A DNA stretch of 64,000 nt, taken from positions 992,001-1,056,000 of the forward strand of contig CM063114.1 of assembly GCA_031841125.1 (NCBI GenBank), written 5' to 3'. The position numbers and the translations under genes are program-made. Below are positions 61,493 through 64,000 of the stretch, piece by piece (positions within the stretch are counted from its first letter, which is position 1; every line of letters begins with the position of its first letter). Source of the stretch: Acanthococcus lagerstroemiae (Eukaryota > Arthropoda > Insecta > Hemiptera > Eriococcidae). The notes below the pieces were generated by a model that was not told the DNA's origin, did no database searches, and was given only the letters and a program-made list of their open reading frames with translations.

Positions 61493-62711
61493 CTAGAACA
61501 TGCAACATGAATATGTAGCAAGATACTTGTAACTCACACTTTAAAAGAAGGAAAAAGAAAAGAAAAATAAATTTAGGCCAGTCAAATTAAATCGAAAAAG
61601 GGGACTGAATGAAAATGTATAGTAACCAAACTAATTTGGTCCAAATTCATTAATCTTGCACCGCCCTTGAGTGAGTAGGTACCAATTAATAGTTGCATAT
61701 TTATTCGAGTCAATATTAGTGGGAAATAAAATTACGTAAGGCACCTACTTTTCAAACAAAAGAAGGAAAAAGAACCAGGACTAGTTTCGCTTCAGGGATG
61801 AGCTGAAGCGATATTTTCAGGGATGAAAATAATAATTCTAATTTTTCGGTAAATAAAAAGTCAATTTTGCCGGTAGGGAAAATGTGATGATATTGAACAA
61901 GCGCAAACAAGAGAAAAACAGACACAGAAGAAAGGTTTCCTTTTATTTCTGAAATTCGCAATTAATAAAAACGTTTAAAAAATCAACGAGCAAAACACGA
62001 AACAAAATAACAAAAAAGGCGGCAGTCGCTCTTAAAATTTTGTCAACTAGTATAGTAATTTTTTAATTTTTCCACTGTTGAGAGTGATCTTGACGATTGA
62101 CAACCTGTTTAAAGGAGCCTCCGCCACATCCCTCTCAAATCACTGCGTTCATCATTACTTACTGAACTGAATCAAATCATAGAGAACGGTGGAACATCAG
62201 AACATTAGGTACTTAAATAAATACAGAATGTGTAGTATTTTCTTACGACGTAAAATAAGCGGGACTAGAATAGGCAAACTTATGAACGTCCATGTCAAGA
62301 TATTTCAGAATGTACATTGATGGGCGCTGAGCTTATTTTTATTTAGCCTGCGGCATTTCTTTTATGAAATTCATGAAACATAACTAAAAAGGATGGGAAA
62401 ACTACAAATACGTACATTACATTGTAAATATTTGTACAATGCTTTCTTGCATGGTTCAATCTAATCTCACGATTATGAAGACCGAGGTCGTCATGAATAT
62501 AAACACAATCCAAATAGTAAACCGAACTTATAGAATTGTGTACTGATTAATACTAACAAACGTTTGAGTGTCTAAAGATGGGACAGAGGAATTAAAATTT
62601 TCATAATATTATATTACATTCAATTTGAAATCCTTACAACAAGCGCCTAAAAATGAATGACACCGCGTAATAATTTAAAAAGGAAATAAATATGTAGTAC
62701 AACTGCTTTAC

Positions 62712-62836
62712 CTGGATTAGCACCGTCTCGATACACTTTTGGTAAATTTTTATACTTCAAAAAATACTGTATATGAGCCATTTCATGATGAACAGTTATG
62801 AAATCCTTCATTGAAACGTGAGTGCACATTTTGATC
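62712..62836 (-). CDS. ACE/Ance-like M2 peptidase, HExxH zinc-binding exon
   Basis: This 125-base exon has acceptor ATTACAG and donor CCAG-GTAAAG in phase 1. It reads [20 protein letters not shown], then [21 protein letters not shown]. The zinc motif HEMAH is intact as HExxH, with Ala where most ACE proteins have Gly. The upstream Cys and the HIQYF and GANP blocks are conserved. The intron to the next exon is 1219 bases (61493-62711). Earlier exons, including the signal peptide, are not visible to the right and must lie beyond the window or be unrecognised. The product is probably a secreted or membrane-tethered dipeptidyl carboxypeptidase acting on peptide hormones. The gene is partial as seen. 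Confidence 0.9.
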
Positions 62837-63687
62837 CTGTAATGAAAAACGATATCGATAGAGTACGTAACAAATCAGTATGCTAGAGATACATTATTTA
62901 ATTACGAACAATTAATAACAAGGATCGGGTGTCATTTGGCAACGATTCAAAACGGGCGTCGCCCGATTGCGTCCCAGTCAGTAAGGGAAGATAAATTATT
63001 GAAGAAAATGAATGAGAGTTTAATTGCGTCCAAGCTCATAGTTCCATTACGTCCCAGTTCCCTAAGCGTCATCCAGAGTGCATCACGAGGAGGCTAGCCG
63101 AACTACAGTCAAGACTTTCAACAAATATCCAGATAACTATTCTTCAAAATCTGAATAAACCGCGGAACTGAAAACGTGGAGAGTAGTGCACAACTTGCCC
63201 TGTTGAGAAATGCAGAAGAAATGTAGATTTAGGTCTTATTTTGGAAAGCTAATAGAGTTTTTTGGCCAGAATGCAGCTTTAATCCTTTCGCTCTATTTTT
63301 TTTTCTCAATCTGAATCTTTTTTTTTTTTACTGGAAATTGTTGAATAGACTCCCCATAATACGAATCCGGTGTCAGAGAATTTTCCACTCTCCCTTGAGC
63401 CCCCAGTGGATCTGGGACTGCGTATTCCCCACTGGTAGAGTACTGAGAGTAAAAGAAAATTTCCGAAACAACCACGCCATCTACCAAGACGTGAGTGAGC
63501 TAAGATATGCTTCTGTAGGTACTCTACCATTGGGATACAACTAGCGCTGTTTTCAACGTATATTTGACCCAGTAGAATTTTTCAAAAACCGTTGGGACAT
63601 ACGGTGTCCTTTTGCGGGAGCGGAAGGGTTAAGATCACTCACACTCTAAAATACGCATCCAGATTTTTTTGGTTTCCTACTTTTCGT
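62837..63687. other. No supported exon upstream of the ACE-like exons
   Basis: It probably lies within an intron of the ACE-like gene. GCGTCCCAGT-like words recur at about 62968, 63028 and 63050. Frames at 63293-63544 are unrecognised. Confidence 0.35.
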
Positions 63688-63893
63688 AAAGACTATCTCA
63701 CATGCCGCTAGAACTCAATCAGACTCTTTCAGACTTATTAAGCCTTGTTAGACTCTGATGAGACTCATGCTGACTCCTTGAGATTTATCAGACACCACAT
63801 TTTGAGGCATATGAGACTCATTCGGATTCGTTCAGACTTTTTGACTCTATTTAGACTCACCGAGGCTGGGCTATGACTCATCCAGACTCCATC
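63688..63893. repeat. Degenerate AGACTC satellite patch
   Basis: AGACTC, AGACT or GACTC occurs about a dozen times in 200 bases with irregular 10-25-base spacing. It resembles the GAGTCT array at 13050-14185 in reverse. It is likely the same old tandem family. Confidence 0.5.
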
Positions 63894-63910
63894 CCCGATT
63901 GACAAAAAGA

Positions 63911-64000
63911 GGGTCACAAAGCTTCAGCACACAAAAAAGTCAAAACTGGGATTTGAGGCAAAAGAGTGCTTGTTTTTCAACCAATCAGAGCGCAGGACGC
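63911..64000 (-). repeat. Dispersed repeat, copy cut by the window edge
   Basis: It is the reverse complement of 27171-27258 with scattered mismatches (CACAAAGCTTCAGCACAC and TTTGAGGCAAAAGAGTG are the best blocks). It continues past the end of the window. Confidence 0.65.

Overview
The window reads as nuclear DNA of an insect, AT-rich and thinly populated with genes. Three multi-exon genes can be supported. They have GT-AG introns, and two are secreted cuticle-type proteins of a kind characteristic of arthropods. The M2 peptidase exons most resemble insect angiotensin-converting enzymes. A hemipteran (aphid, scale or mealybug-like) source is a guess from general sequence texture, such as many GGTACCTA and TACTCGTA words, and is not proven.

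Genes. (1) A plus-strand gene has a six-codon first exon at 23092-23109, a 2.2 kb intron and one large coding exon at 25307-26320. It encodes a secreted protein of 343 residues built from Pro-Val/Pro-Tyr repeats (EKxVPYPVxVPV). (2) A paralogue on the same strand has a four-codon first exon at 45091-45102, a 6.9 kb intron and a coding exon at 52009-53586. It encodes 529 residues with the same repeat core inside Gly/Ser/His-rich arms. Both have a signal peptide split across the long intron, a Lys-rich pro-segment and a dibasic KR-GL(Y/H)G site. They are probably structural components of cuticle or another extracellular matrix. (3) On the minus strand, three exons at 61036-62836 encode the catalytic core of an M2-family peptidyl-dipeptidase (ACE/Ance-like). 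Its 5' and 3' exons are not visible.

Repeats. Most of the rest is decayed non-coding sequence. I delimited seven hAT-type miniature elements from terminal inverted repeats. Four have target duplications that are perfect or differ at one base with clear ends, two more differ at one base, and one has a decayed duplication. They lie at 2373, 13303, 15393, 29741, 36972, 47840 and 58002. One of them sits inside a decayed R1/Jockey-like LINE fragment (29598-30850), which itself sits inside an older repeat whose shorter copy is at 11959-12140. Other structures include long fold-backs at 31142, 34286-35510 and 35568, a 965-bp inverted-repeat element at 31702, a degenerate AGACTC satellite at about 13.05-14.19 kb and again near 63.7 kb, two copies of a GC-richer repeat at 16.6 and 20.5 kb, and a pre-miRNA-sized near-perfect hairpin at 58716-58794.

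The first exons, and the ends of the mobile elements, were inferred by reading splice sites, reading frame and inverted or duplicated sequence by eye. No transcript or database evidence was available.
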